This document shows positions 48,950 through 58,220 of a stretch of 64,000 nt of DNA, in pieces. Each line of letters opens with the position of its first letter. Positions within the stretch are counted from its first letter, which is position 1. The notes beneath the pieces are model-generated. The model saw only the letters and a program-made list of their open reading frames with translations, searched no databases and was not told the DNA's origin. The stretch covers positions 1-64,000 of the forward strand of contig CAVXUX010000005.1 of assembly GCA_963765135.1 (NCBI GenBank), in the 5' to 3' direction. A program made the translations under genes and the position numbers. The stretch is from JACVRW01 sp963765135. GTDB taxonomy: Bacteria > Actinomycetota > Thermoleophilia > Solirubrobacterales > Thermoleophilaceae.

Positions 48950-50353
48950 GGCGCGTTGAAGTTGCAGGAGCCGAACCCGGTGCTCAGCACGTTGTCGATC
49001 GGGCTGCCGGGCTGGATCACGGTGCCGGTGCCGCCGATCAGCTGCTCGGCCAGGCTGGGGTTGCGTCTCGACGACGCTGTCGAGGACGCCGCCGATGATC
49101 GTCTGCAGGATCGGCGCCGGGACGCCGCAGATCGTGACCCGCCGCCACGGTCCCTGGGCGTCCGCGGTGTTGAACAGCGAGACGCCGTTCTGGGCCGTCC
49201 AGGCCAGCCAGTAGAGGAAGCCCTCGTTGCGGGCGCGCTGCTGGGGCACCGACAGGCCGGCGAGGCTCTCGGCACCGCCCGGGTTGTAGGCGCCCATGTT
49301 GAAGAAGCGGTTGGTCTCCCCGAGCGCCTTGTCGAGGTCGGGCGTCGCCTTGCTCACGTCGCGTGCCGCCAGCCGCAGGTCGTCGGTGAACGGGCCCGCG
49401 GTGCGCACGAACGGGCGGATCTCGTCGCGCAGGACCGGCGTGGTGTCCTCTAGGAACGGCGTGAGCGCCGCGTTGGTGGCGGGCAGCTTGCGGACCGGCT
49501 CGCGCAGGGACTCGAGCGTCGTACGCAGCGCGGGAGCGAAGCTGCGCACCTCGGTCAGCGCGCGCTCGGTCGCCTGCAGCGAGCCCGGCAGGCGCGCGAC
49601 CGAAGTCGAGATGTTCTGGTCCTCGTTCGCGAGCGTGTCGAAGACCGCGTGTGAGGCGCTCACCAGCCGGCGCAGGTCGTCGGGGTGCCGCCCCACCTCC
49701 TCCAGCAACACGCCGTAGCGGTGGATCAGTCGCTTGAGCGCCACGCGCCGGCGGGCCGTGGCGCGCGTGACCCGCGCCAGGTCGCGGTGCACCGGTTCGA
49801 AGCGGCGGAACACCTCGCGCAGGTCCATGCCGCGGCCGCTCAGCCCCTTGCCCGCGCCCGACACGAGCAGCTTCAGGTAAGGACGGGTGTCGCTGTCGAG
49901 CGCCGCGTAGATCTCGTCCGGGTCCACGTCGGGCAGCGTGTTGGCCACCGCGATGCGCCCGCCCTCGTCGAGCACGCGCCCGGTGCCCGGGGACACCTCG
50001 AGGAACATGTCCTTGAGGACGGTCTTGGGGCGCAGCAGCGCGGTCGCGTCCTCGCGGATCAGGTTCTTGTACTCGGGCTCCAGCTCAACGTCGACGGCGG
50101 CGATGCCGCGCACGACCTTGACGTCGGAGATGCGCCCGACCTCGACCCCCGCCACGCGCACGGTCTGCCCCTGGCCCGGCTCGACCGCCTGGGCGTTCTG
50201 CAGCTCGACCGTGATGTGCTTGGGCGACTCCTCGACGAACGGGAAGCGCATGCTCTGGGCGTTGAGGATGTAGATCGCCACGAACGCGGCCAGCACGATC
50301 AGGCCGAGCACGGCTCCGACCTCGCGCAGGTGCTTGCGGATCGCCATCTTCAT
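48946..50353 (-). CDS. MlaD/Mce domain protein, fifth gene of mce cluster (one frameshift)
   Basis: This protein is 468 aa after removing one extra base near 49065. Membrane anchor at about 12-30, Mce domain at about 45-125 with VRVAGVEVGRISDVKV, then a helical region with heptad-like spacing. The C-terminus has two cysteines (VTICGVPAPI and GFGSCNFNAP). ATG overlaps the previous gene's stop. An internal ATG two codons later is possible. Confidence 0.87.
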
Positions 50354-51705
50354 GGCGCCGTCACCGAGGTCAGGTCGGGATTGAGGGCGGAGCCGCCCGG
50401 AGCCGCCAGGTTGGGCGGCTGCTGGGTCTCGCAGGGCACGTCCGGGCGGTGCTCGGGCGGCATGTTCGGATTGGCGGGAGCGGCCGGCTCGATGCGGCCG
50501 GCGGTGAGGTTCAGCGGGCTGACACCCTGGATGTGGAACACGGGCGTGTTCGCGTCGGTCACGCGGCTCTCGCCGGCCAGGCCGACGAAGCTGCGCATCA
50601 GCTGGGCGCGCACCGCCTGGTCCGAGTTGCCGGCCTCGATGCTCGGGATCGGCGACTCCACGAACGGCACCAGCACCGAGCTGGTGCAGGAGGACAGCGC
50701 GCGCAGCTGGCGCAGCGCCGGGATCAGCCGCTGGTTGAGCTTCACGAGGTGCGGCACCGCCTGGCGCAGGTCGGCGGCGAGCCCCTTCAGCTCGTCCTCG
50801 CCGACCAGCCTGCGCGCCTGGACGATCCAGGGGATCGCCGCGTCCAGCGTGGGAACCGACGAGCGCACGCCCGGCAGCGCCTCGCGCGAGAAGGCGCGCA
50901 GCGTCGGCAGCGCGTCGTTCAGCTCGCCCAGCGCCGGGTAGCCCTCGCGCAGCGTGTCGCGCAGCGCCGGCACCGCCGCCTCGAGCGCGGAGTCCTGGCT
51001 GGCGATCGCGCCCGCCGTCGTGTTGAGGTCGCTGACGAGGTCCTGGAGGGTCTGCGGGTTCTCGGACAGCGTCCCGAACACGCGCGCCTGGTTGCGCAGC
51101 ACGCGGTGCAGGTCCTCGGTCGGCTGCTCGCCGAGCAGCGCGTCGTTGGTCAGCGCGCTGAGCCGGTAGGCGGGCGCGAAGGACGGGATCGCGCGGTTGA
51201 GCGCCCGCGCGCCGCCGCCGTCGACCGCGGTGGCGTACTCGCGCAGCAGCGTCTGCAGGTCGGTTCGGGTGTCGGAGGTGAGCACCGACAGCACCTCGGG
51301 CAGCGTCACCGCGCTGCTGGTCTGGGTGATCGGCACGGTGCCGCCGTCCTCGAGCGCCTTGGCCTGCGACGAGCCCGGCTCGAGGTCGACGAAGAAGTTG
51401 CCCTCGAGCAGGATGCGCGGGCGGATCTGCACGCGCGCGTCCTCGTGCACCGGCAGCGCGTCCTCGCTCAGCTCCATCGTGATCCTGGTCGCCGGTTCGC
51501 CGCCATCGACCGCCTCGATCTTCGAGACCTTGCCGACCTCCACCCCGGCCACGCGCACCGGCGCGCCGGGCTTGAGGTTCTGGGCGTCGCGAACGACCGC
51601 ACGCAGCTCGTACGGGTCGGCGAACGGGTTCGACTTGGTGAAGCCGAAGTACGCGGCCACCAGGATCACCACGAGCGTCAGCACGCCTGCCCTGAAGGCG
51701 CTCAT
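50350..51705 (-). CDS. MlaD/Mce domain protein, fourth gene of mce cluster
   Basis: This is the only mce gene here with an intact frame (451 aa). Anchor at about 5-22, Mce domain at about 32-110 with VRVAGVEVGKVSKIE and LLEGNFFVDLEPGSSQAK. A long alpha-helical domain follows to about 400, then a Pro-rich C-terminus (NPNMPPEHRPDVPCETQQPP). Its ATG overlaps the third gene's stop, and its stop overlaps the fifth gene's ATG. Confidence 0.92.
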   Translation of the reverse strand: MSAFRAGVLTLVVILVAAYFGFTKSNPFADPYELRAVVRDAQNLKPGAPVRVAGVEVGKVSKIEAVDGGEPATRITMELSEDALPVHEDARVQIRPRILLEGNFFVDLEPGSSQAKALEDGGTVPITQTSSAVTLPEVLSVLTSDTRTDLQTLLREYATAVDGGGARALNRAIPSFAPAYRLSALTNDALLGEQPTEDLHRVLRNQARVFGTLSENPQTLQDLVSDLNTTAGAIASQDSALEAAVPALRDTLREGYPALGELNDALPTLRAFSREALPGVRSSVPTLDAAIPWIVQARRLVGEDELKGLAADLRQAVPHLVKLNQRLIPALRQLRALSSCTSSVLVPFVESPIPSIEAGNSDQAVRAQLMRSFVGLAGESRVTDANTPVFHIQGVSPLNLTAGRIEPAAPANPNMPPEHRPDVPCETQQPPNLAAPGGSALNPDLTSVTAP

Positions 51706-53235
51706 GGCACGTCCTTCAGGTTGTCGATGCCGAGCTGGCGCGACCTGTAGGTCCCGCCGGCCAGGCCGGGCGTGTTCCCGTCGAGGACCACGTGGCTGCC
51801 GCCGCCGATGAAGCCCGCCCGCGGACGAGTCGGGCGGCCAGCGCGGGTCGGTCACCAGCCGGTTGGGGTAGCCGGTCTGCCCGCTCTGGCAGTCGGCGTT
51901 GCCCTTCTTGTCGATCGCCGGGCCGCCGTACTGCGTGTGCAGCGCCTGGAGCGCGCCGGACTGCGGGTCCTGGTTGCTGGGCACGTCCACCGGCCGCAGC
52001 GACTCGGTCAGGCCCAGCGTGTTCGCCTGGCGTGAGGTCGGCCAGCTTGGCCTTGATGCGCTCCTGCGTGCCGCCCGGAACGGTCTCCGAGAGGTGGGTG
52101 CCGAGCGGGTTGAAGAAGTAGACGAGGTAGTTGCAGACCGTCTGGTAGGGCGCGATGTGCTCGATCGCCGGGCGGCTGACCTGGAGCGCGCGCCGCAGGT
52201 CGCGCAGCGACAGCAGCGTGTTCGGGTTCTCAGACAGCGTCGCCAGCGCGTCGAGCAGCTGGGCGAGTCGCTCACCCAGCTCGGGCGTGCGGCGGAAGGC
52301 CGGGACGCCCGCGCTGAGCGCGTCGTTGATCAGCGGCAGCGAGCGGCGCAGCTCGGCGGCGCCTGGGCCGAGGCGGCGCGACACGTCCGCGAACCGCGCC
52401 AGGAACGGGGTCTGCACGCGGAACGACGCGGTCGCGGCCGCCAGCGTTGGCGGCGTCTCCTCGATCGTCTCCTGGAGCGCCCGCGGGTCGCGATTGATCG
52501 CCGCGAACGTGTCGGCCAGGTCGCCGAACAGCTGGGCCTGCACCTCCGCCACCGGCGCCACCTGCGCCGCCGCGGCCGCCAGCGCCGGGACGAGGTTGCG
52601 CAGCTCGCTCTTCGGGCTCGAGAGGTTGCGCATCACCGGGCCGAGGTGGACCAGGAACGGCCGCAGCTCGCGGATCGTGTCGTTGATCTGGTTGCCGCGG
52701 CCGGCGAACGAGTCGCCGAAGCCGATCAGCGCCTTCTGGGCGTCGGAGCGCGTGCGCGGCGCGAACGTCGACAGCACGTCCTCCAGCTCGGGCGCCGTCG
52801 GCGACCGCGTTGCGCAGCGGCACCGTGGCCCCGTCTCGAACGTGCGCTCGCGAGTGGCCCGGGATCAGCTCCACGTACTTGAGCCCGAGCGCCGAGCGCG
52901 GCCGCACGCCCACGCGCGTGTCGACCGAGAGCGGCTCGATCTCCTTGTCGAGCTTCAGCTCGAGCCGCGCGACCGAGCTGCTCGCGCCCGTTGACGCGTG
53001 CGCCGGACGCGGTGATGTCGTCCACCACGCCGACGCGGAAGCCGCCCGCCCGCACCTCGTTGCCGGGCACGAGCTTGGCGCCGTTGGGGATCTCCGCGTT
53101 GAGCTTGTAGGTCGGGACGAACGGCAGGCCCTGGTTGGCGCTGTAGGAGATGAAGACCGCGACGATCGCCACCAGCACGGTGACCGCCCCGATCAGGACG
53201 GGGCTCGCGGCGAGCTGTCGGCCGGCCTCCCTCAT
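51702..53235 (-). CDS. MlaD/Mce domain protein, third gene of mce cluster (four frameshifts)
   Basis: The protein is 509 aa after removing four insertions (near 52990, 52850-52800 twice apart, 52030 and 51815 regions). Anchor at about 12-31, Mce domain YKLNAEIPNGAKLVPGNEVR, then AGGFRVGVVDDIT. The helical region is followed by a C-terminal domain with NADCQSGQTGYPNRL and GGSHVVLDGNTPGLAGG. The stop is in the ATGA overlap with the fourth gene. Confidence 0.83.
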
Positions 53236-54679
53236 GGCGCGAGCAGGTAGTCGACGAGGCCGGCCGTCGCCGCGTCGTCAGCCGGCGCGGGCGCCTGCGG
53301 CGCGAACTTGGCGGAGGCGGGCGTCGTGGCGGCGGCCGCCGCCGAGGCGGTCGGATCGGGGGTGGTCACGCCCGGCTGCGTCGGCCCGAGGAACTGGTTG
53401 CAGTTCTTGAGGTCGTCGCCCTCGACCTTGTTGAAGTAGGTGATGCAGCCGGCCGGGTCGATCCCGAGGCGCAGCACGTGGCCGACGTCGTCGAGCGCGT
53501 TGGTCCCGAGCGCCTGCCAGTAGAAGTAGTTCCAGATCGCCTCCATGCCCGGTGAAGCCGCCGCCTGCCCGAGATGTGGGTCGGGTCGGGGGCGGGCGGA
53601 TCGGTGGCGGCGGCGCGCGAGTCGGGCTCGACCGCGCGCTCGCGCTGGTCGATCGTCTGGAGGAACTGGCGCAGCGGCTTGGCCAGGCCGGGGGCGTCGG
53701 CGGCCAGACGGCGCAGCTCCTGGATCTCCTGCTGGCTCTCGCGCACGGCGCGCCGTCCGATGACCGAGGCGTCGCCGAGGGACTCGAAGGCCGGCGTGGC
53801 CGCCGTCGGCGAACGGCCTGCAGGCGGGTCAGGAACGTGTCGAGGTCGCCCGACGCGGCGCCGAGGTCGCGCAGCACCGGCTGCTGGGCCTGCGCGAGGT
53901 CGCCGAGCCGGCCCATGTAGGGCTCCAGCTCGGCCAGGAACGCCGGCAGCTCGCGGAAGCCGGCGGCGAGCTGCTCGCGCCGGCTGGCCGTCGTCTCGGC
54001 CGTCTGGCCGGCCTCGCGCACGAAGCGACTCACGTCGCTCTTGCGCGCCTCGAGCGCGCCGACCACGCGGTCGGCGTCCACGATCAGCGACTCGATCGTC
54101 TTCGTCTGGCGGCCCAGCACGCGCAGCGTCTCGCTGGTCTCGCGCAGGCCCGGGAGCGGCGCGCCGGATCACGTCGTTGAGGTCGTCCGGCCGCCCGGCC
54201 AGGCCGGCGCCCAGCTCGCCCACGATCAGGCGCAGCCGGTCGCGGTACGGGCGACGCAGGATGTTGTTGACCAGGTCGAGCCCGATCGTGGAGCTGGTCT
54301 GGTCGACCGGCACGCGGCCGCCGTCCGGCAGCCGGCTCGGCGAGGTGCCCGGCTGGCAGTCGACGAAGTACTCGCCGATGAACGACTGCGGGCGCACCTC
54401 GCAGCGCGCGTCCTCGCGCAGGTCCGCCAGCCCCGGCTCGGTGACCTCGGCCTCGACGACGGCGAGCGGCCGCGCCTGGCCCTCGAGGCGCACCTCGCCG
54501 GTCTTGCCGGCGCGCACGCCGGCGATCTCGAAGTCGCCGCCCTCGGTCAGGCCGAAGGCGTTGTCGAGCACGATCTCGTAGGTCTTGGCGTCGTCGTCGG
54601 CGCCGGCCGCGGCGCCCAGCCCGAGCACCGCCGCGACGCACGCGGCCGCGACGGCGACGATCGCGCCGGCGCGCCTCAC
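53232..54679 (-). CDS. MlaD/Mce domain protein, second gene of mce cluster (several frameshifts)
   Basis: About 480 aa after correcting at least four insertions (near 54160, two near 53800-53820, and 53565). It starts GTG in a GTGA overlap with the first gene. The N-terminus looks like a cleavable signal peptide (AVAAACVAAVLGLGAAAGADD) rather than a lipobox. The Mce domain contains FEIAGVRAGKTGEVRLEGQ and IGEYFVDCQPGTSPSRLPDG. The C-terminal part (MEAIWNYFYWQALGTNALDD) ends in an Ala/Pro-rich tail. Confidence 0.82.
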
Positions 54680-56047
54680 GGGCCCACCGACCTCTGGCTC
54701 GGGTCGCAGTCGAGCGCGGCCGCCTCGGCGGCGCTGAGCACGTTGCTGCCGTCGGCCGCGGGCTCCTCGTTGGCCCCCGGGCAGCGGCGGAACTGGCCGA
54801 TCTTCGGGCCCGGGCCCGTAGAGCAGCTCGGAGAGGTTGATCCAGGCCCGCGAGTAGCCGCCAACGCGCGTCGTAGCCGCCGGTCGTCGAGAAGTCGTCG
54901 AGCCAGCCCACGAAGTCGGGCGTGTAGGGGCGGCCGAACGCGATCGTCGGCGCCGCGGCGCTCAGCGCCGCCGCGGTCTCGGGGAACGCGCCGCGGCGCT
55001 CGGCGCCGTTGACGGTCTGATCGTCGAGCGCGACCCGGCTGAGCGGCGGGAAGCTGTTGATCAGCTCGATCAGGTCGTTGCTGGAGCCGGCGGCGCGGAT
55101 CGTGCGCGACAGGTCGCGGATCGTCGGCTCGCCGTCGCTCGCGAACATCCGCGCCTGGTCGAGGAACGGCCCGAGCCGGCGCACGGCCGGCTTGGCGGCG
55201 TCGACCAGCGGGTCCACGTCGTCGAGCGCGGCGCGCAGGTTCACGAAGGTGGTGTCGGCGCGCCGCAGGAACGGCGGCAGCCGCTCGACCGACTCGGCCA
55301 GCGCCGCCTGCTGGCTTCCGAGCGCCCCGAACGTGGCGTTCAGGTTCGAGACGACCCCGGTCAGGTCGTCGCGGCGCTCGGCCAGCGCGTTCACGAGCGT
55401 CGCCGAGTCGACCACGAAGCGCTTCAGCAGCGGCTCGTCGCGGGTCAGCTCGCGGAACAGGCGGCTGCCCGTCGAGAGCGCCGGGTTGAGGTAGTGGATG
55501 CCCTGGCGCAGCTCGGCGCCGCGGCCGCGCAGCGTGTCCGCCTGGCCCTTGATGAAGCCGCGCAGCGAGCTGCGCGTCTCCTTGTCGAACAGCGAGAAGA
55601 CCTCGTCCAGCTCGACCGCCGTGGCGGTCTGATCGGACCCGATGTGGCCGCCGTCCTCGATGTCGGCGCCGCTGTCGGGGCCGAGCTGGAGGTCGATGAA
55701 GCGGTTGGCGATGCCGGACAGCGAGGTGGGCTTGACGGTCGCCTGGGTGCCGCGCGCGCAGCGGCGCGTAGTCGTCGTCGACCGTGAAGGTGACCTCAGC
55801 CGTGCCGCTGCTGCTGACGTCGATGTCCTCGACGGTGCCGACCGTGCTGCCGGCCACGCGCACCTCGCTGCCCTTGACGAGCTGGCCGGCGTTGACGAAG
55901 TCGGCGGTGACGCGGTAGCCGCCGTCGCCGGCGAACAGGACGATCGCGACCGACGACGGCGGCGAGCAGGATCAGGCCGGCGACGAGGACGCGGGCGGCG
56001 GTCGAAGCGCCGCCCTCCTCGCGCAGCTCGTCCCCTCCCGCGCTCAT
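54676..56047 (-). CDS. MlaD/Mce domain protein, first gene of mce cluster (several frameshifts)
   Basis: About 455 aa after correcting about four insertions (near 55945, 55755, 54870 and 54820). A short basic N-terminus and anchor (ARVLVAGLILLAAVV) precede an Mce domain with VRVAGSTVGTVEDIDVSSSG. The helical region (NALAERRDDLTGVVSNLNAT) and a Cys-containing end (GQFRRCPGANEEP, then ALDCDPSQR) follow. It starts 54 nt after the menF stop on the same strand. No YrbE/MlaE permease gene precedes it, unlike standard mce operons. Confidence 0.82.
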
Positions 56048-56101
56048 TGCCGTCCTCTACCCCTCCGTAAGGTCGTCATCACCGGGAGCCCCGGCCGCCG
56101 C

Positions 56102-57554
56102 CTACGACAGCAGCGGCAGCAGCGCCTCGAGCTTTACCTCGCTTTCCGCGAGCTCCTCGGCGGGAATTGAGTCCCGCACGATTCCACAACCCGCATAGAG
56201 ATGCGCGATCGTTGCCGCGCAGCAGCGCGCAGCGGAGGGCCACGCAGAACTCGCCGTCCTCGCCCAGGTCGGTCCAGCCGACGGCGCCGGCGTACCAGCC
56301 GCGGTCGAGCCCTTCGAGCGCCGGGATCAGCGGCAGAGCGGCCTCGCGCGGCTCGCCGCCCACCGCCGGGGTGGGCAGCAGCATGCCCGGCCAGCTCGAC
56401 CGCCGGCAGCGGATCGGCCAGCTGTGCCCGAATCGGGGTAGCCAGATGTTGGACGTTCTGGACCTTCACCAGCACCGGCTCGTCGGCGGCCGTGACCCAG
56501 ACGCTGACCGGCTCGAGCGTGCGCTCGATGCGGCGGGCGACGATCGCCTGCTCCTCGCGGTCCTTGACGCTGCGCAGCAGCTGCTCGCCGAGGTGGTCGT
56601 CGACGGCGGGATCGGCGCTGCGGCGGGTGGTGCCGGCCAGCGCGACGGTCTGGGCGCGCGCGCCGTCGCGGCGCACGAGCAGCTCGGGGCTGGCGCCGAC
56701 GAAGGCCAGCTCGGGAGTGCCGACGCACCAGCAGAAGCACGCCGGGAACGCGTCGCGCAGCGCTCCCATGACCGCGCCGGGGTCGTGGGCGGTGCGCGCG
56801 TGCGCGCGCACCTCGCGCGCCAGCACGACCTTCTCGAGCTCGCCGGCGCGGATGCGCTCGACGGCGCGCTCGACCGCCTGCTCGTAGTGGGCCGGCGGGG
56901 CGGCGCTGGCGACCGTGGTGCGCTGGACCGGATCCGGGTCGATCAGCGGCATCGAGGCGGGCTGCGAGCTGCTCGGCGCGCCGCAGGACCTCGGTCAGGC
57001 GGTGCGCTCGGTCCGGATGCACCACGACCGACGACCGTCATGCGCGCCTCGCCGCGGTGGCGCGCCAGCGAGATCTCCGGGAGCACCAGCGACGCCGGCG
57101 CGAGCGAGGACCACTCCGGCGTGCCGCCGCCGTTCTCGGCGAAGGCGAAGCCGCCCGACGAACACGGGCCCGGCCGGCGGCGGGCCGCTCGGCGTCCCCG
57201 GAGGCGTCGTCCACGAACGCGCGGCGGCTCAGGTCGCGGGCCCGCACCGCGACCTCGCGAAAGCGGCCGGGGCCGCGCGACTCGAGCGCGACGGCGCAGC
57301 CGAGGCCGGCGAGCACGAAGCCGTCGCGATCGGGCTGCTCGAAGCAGAAGTAGCGGTCGTCGGGCTGGCGGGCGCGCAGCACGGCGGCCGACAGGTCGAG
57401 GTCGGCCGGGAGCGGCACAGTGACCGCCGCGAGCGCCGGGGCCCGGCTCGCCGCGAGCGCGCTCGAGCGCCTGCTCGACCCGCTGCGCGAGCGCTTCGCG
57501 CGCCGCCGCGCTCAGCTCGAACGGGCTCTCGGCGCGCGTCGCGGTGAACGACAT
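56102..57554 (-). CDS. menF: isochorismate synthase (about seven frameshifts)
   Basis: Reading across single-base insertions (near 57441, 57185, 57160, 57025, 56985, 56385 and 56205) gives about 481 aa, the normal length for the MenF/EntC/DhbC family. Pieces that fit are RYFCFEQPDRDGFVLAGLG, ELEKVVLAREVRAHA, AFVGASPELLVRRDGARAQT, VLVKVQNVQHLATPIRA and the end LYAGCGIVRDSIPAEELAES. The enzyme converts chorismate to isochorismate, the MenD substrate. The shared palindrome with menD supports menF over a siderophore role. It is the most damaged gene here, while neighbouring ilvN and ilvB are intact. Confidence 0.85.
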
Positions 57555-57584
57555 GCACTAAGGATGACGGTCCGGGCTGCCGGC

Positions 57585-57630
57585 CGAGTGCGGTGTCGAA
57601 AGTTGCGTAGGCCACCGACGACCACACTCG
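57585..57630. promoter_or_regulatory. palindromic operator-like element upstream of menF
   Basis: Left arm CGAGTGCGGTGTC (57585-57597) and right arm GACGACCACACTCG (57617-57630) repeat the element at 45740-45792, including AAAGTTGCG in the spacer. The spacer here is shorter. It starts 31 nt upstream of the menF ATG and after the ilvN stop, so it belongs to menF and the mce genes behind it. Confidence 0.75.
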
Positions 57631-57656
57631 CCGGGCGCCCTTATGCTGAGTTCGGG

Positions 57657-58217
57657 CTACGTCGCGCCGCGCCCGCGCGCCACCGCGACCTCGCCCGTCC
57701 GCACCATCTCGATCAGGCCGAACGGGCGCACCAGCTCCTCGAACGCGGCGATCTTGTCGTCCGTGCCGGTCACCTCGACGGTGACCGAGCGCTTCGAGAC
57801 GTCCACGGTCTTCCCGCGGAAGATGTCCGCGTACTGCATGACCTGGGCGCGCGTGTCGCCGTCCTGGCACGAGATCTTGAACAGCGCGAGCTCGCGGGCG
57901 ACCGTCTCGGCCGGCTCGAGGTCGCGGATCTTGATCACGTGGACGAGCTTGTGGAGCTGCTTGGTGACCTGGTCGATCGGGTGCGTGGCGCCGTCGACGG
58001 TGAGCGTGAAGCGGGAGATCGACACGTCGTCGGTCGGCCCGACCGCCAGCGAGTCGATGTTGAACCCGCGCCGGGCGAACAGGCCCGCGATGCGGGCCAG
58101 GACGCCGGGCTTGTTCTCCGCGAGGATCGACAGCACGTGCTTGCGGCCGGTGCGGCCGCCGCCGCTCACCTCGAGGTCCTCGAGGTGGAGCACTTCCTTG
58201 GTTCCGGGCTCGCCCAT
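57657..58217 (-). CDS. ilvN: acetolactate synthase small (regulatory) subunit
   Basis: This 186-aa regulatory partner of IlvB confers valine feedback inhibition. The ACT domain HVLSILAENKPGVLARIAGL, then FARRGFNIDSLAVG, is at about 27-100, and the C-terminal ACT-like domain follows. It starts 3 nt after the ilvB stop. Intact. The following 102 nt carry the menF promoter element. Confidence 0.96.
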   Translation of the reverse strand: MGEPGTKEVLHLEDLEVSGGGRTGRKHVLSILAENKPGVLARIAGLFARRGFNIDSLAVGPTDDVSISRFTLTVDGATHPIDQVTKQLHKLVHVIKIRDLEPAETVARELALFKISCQDGDTRAQVMQYADIFRGKTVDVSKRSVTVEVTGTDDKIAAFEELVRPFGLIEMVRTGEVAVARGRGAT

Positions 58218-58220
58218 CGC

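Noticed and set aside
47461..57554. Programmed +1 frameshifting or genetic-code change to explain the many shifted frames
   Set aside because: The inserted bases share no slippery motif, hit unrelated genes, and leave other long genes untouched. Sequencing or assembly insertion is simpler.
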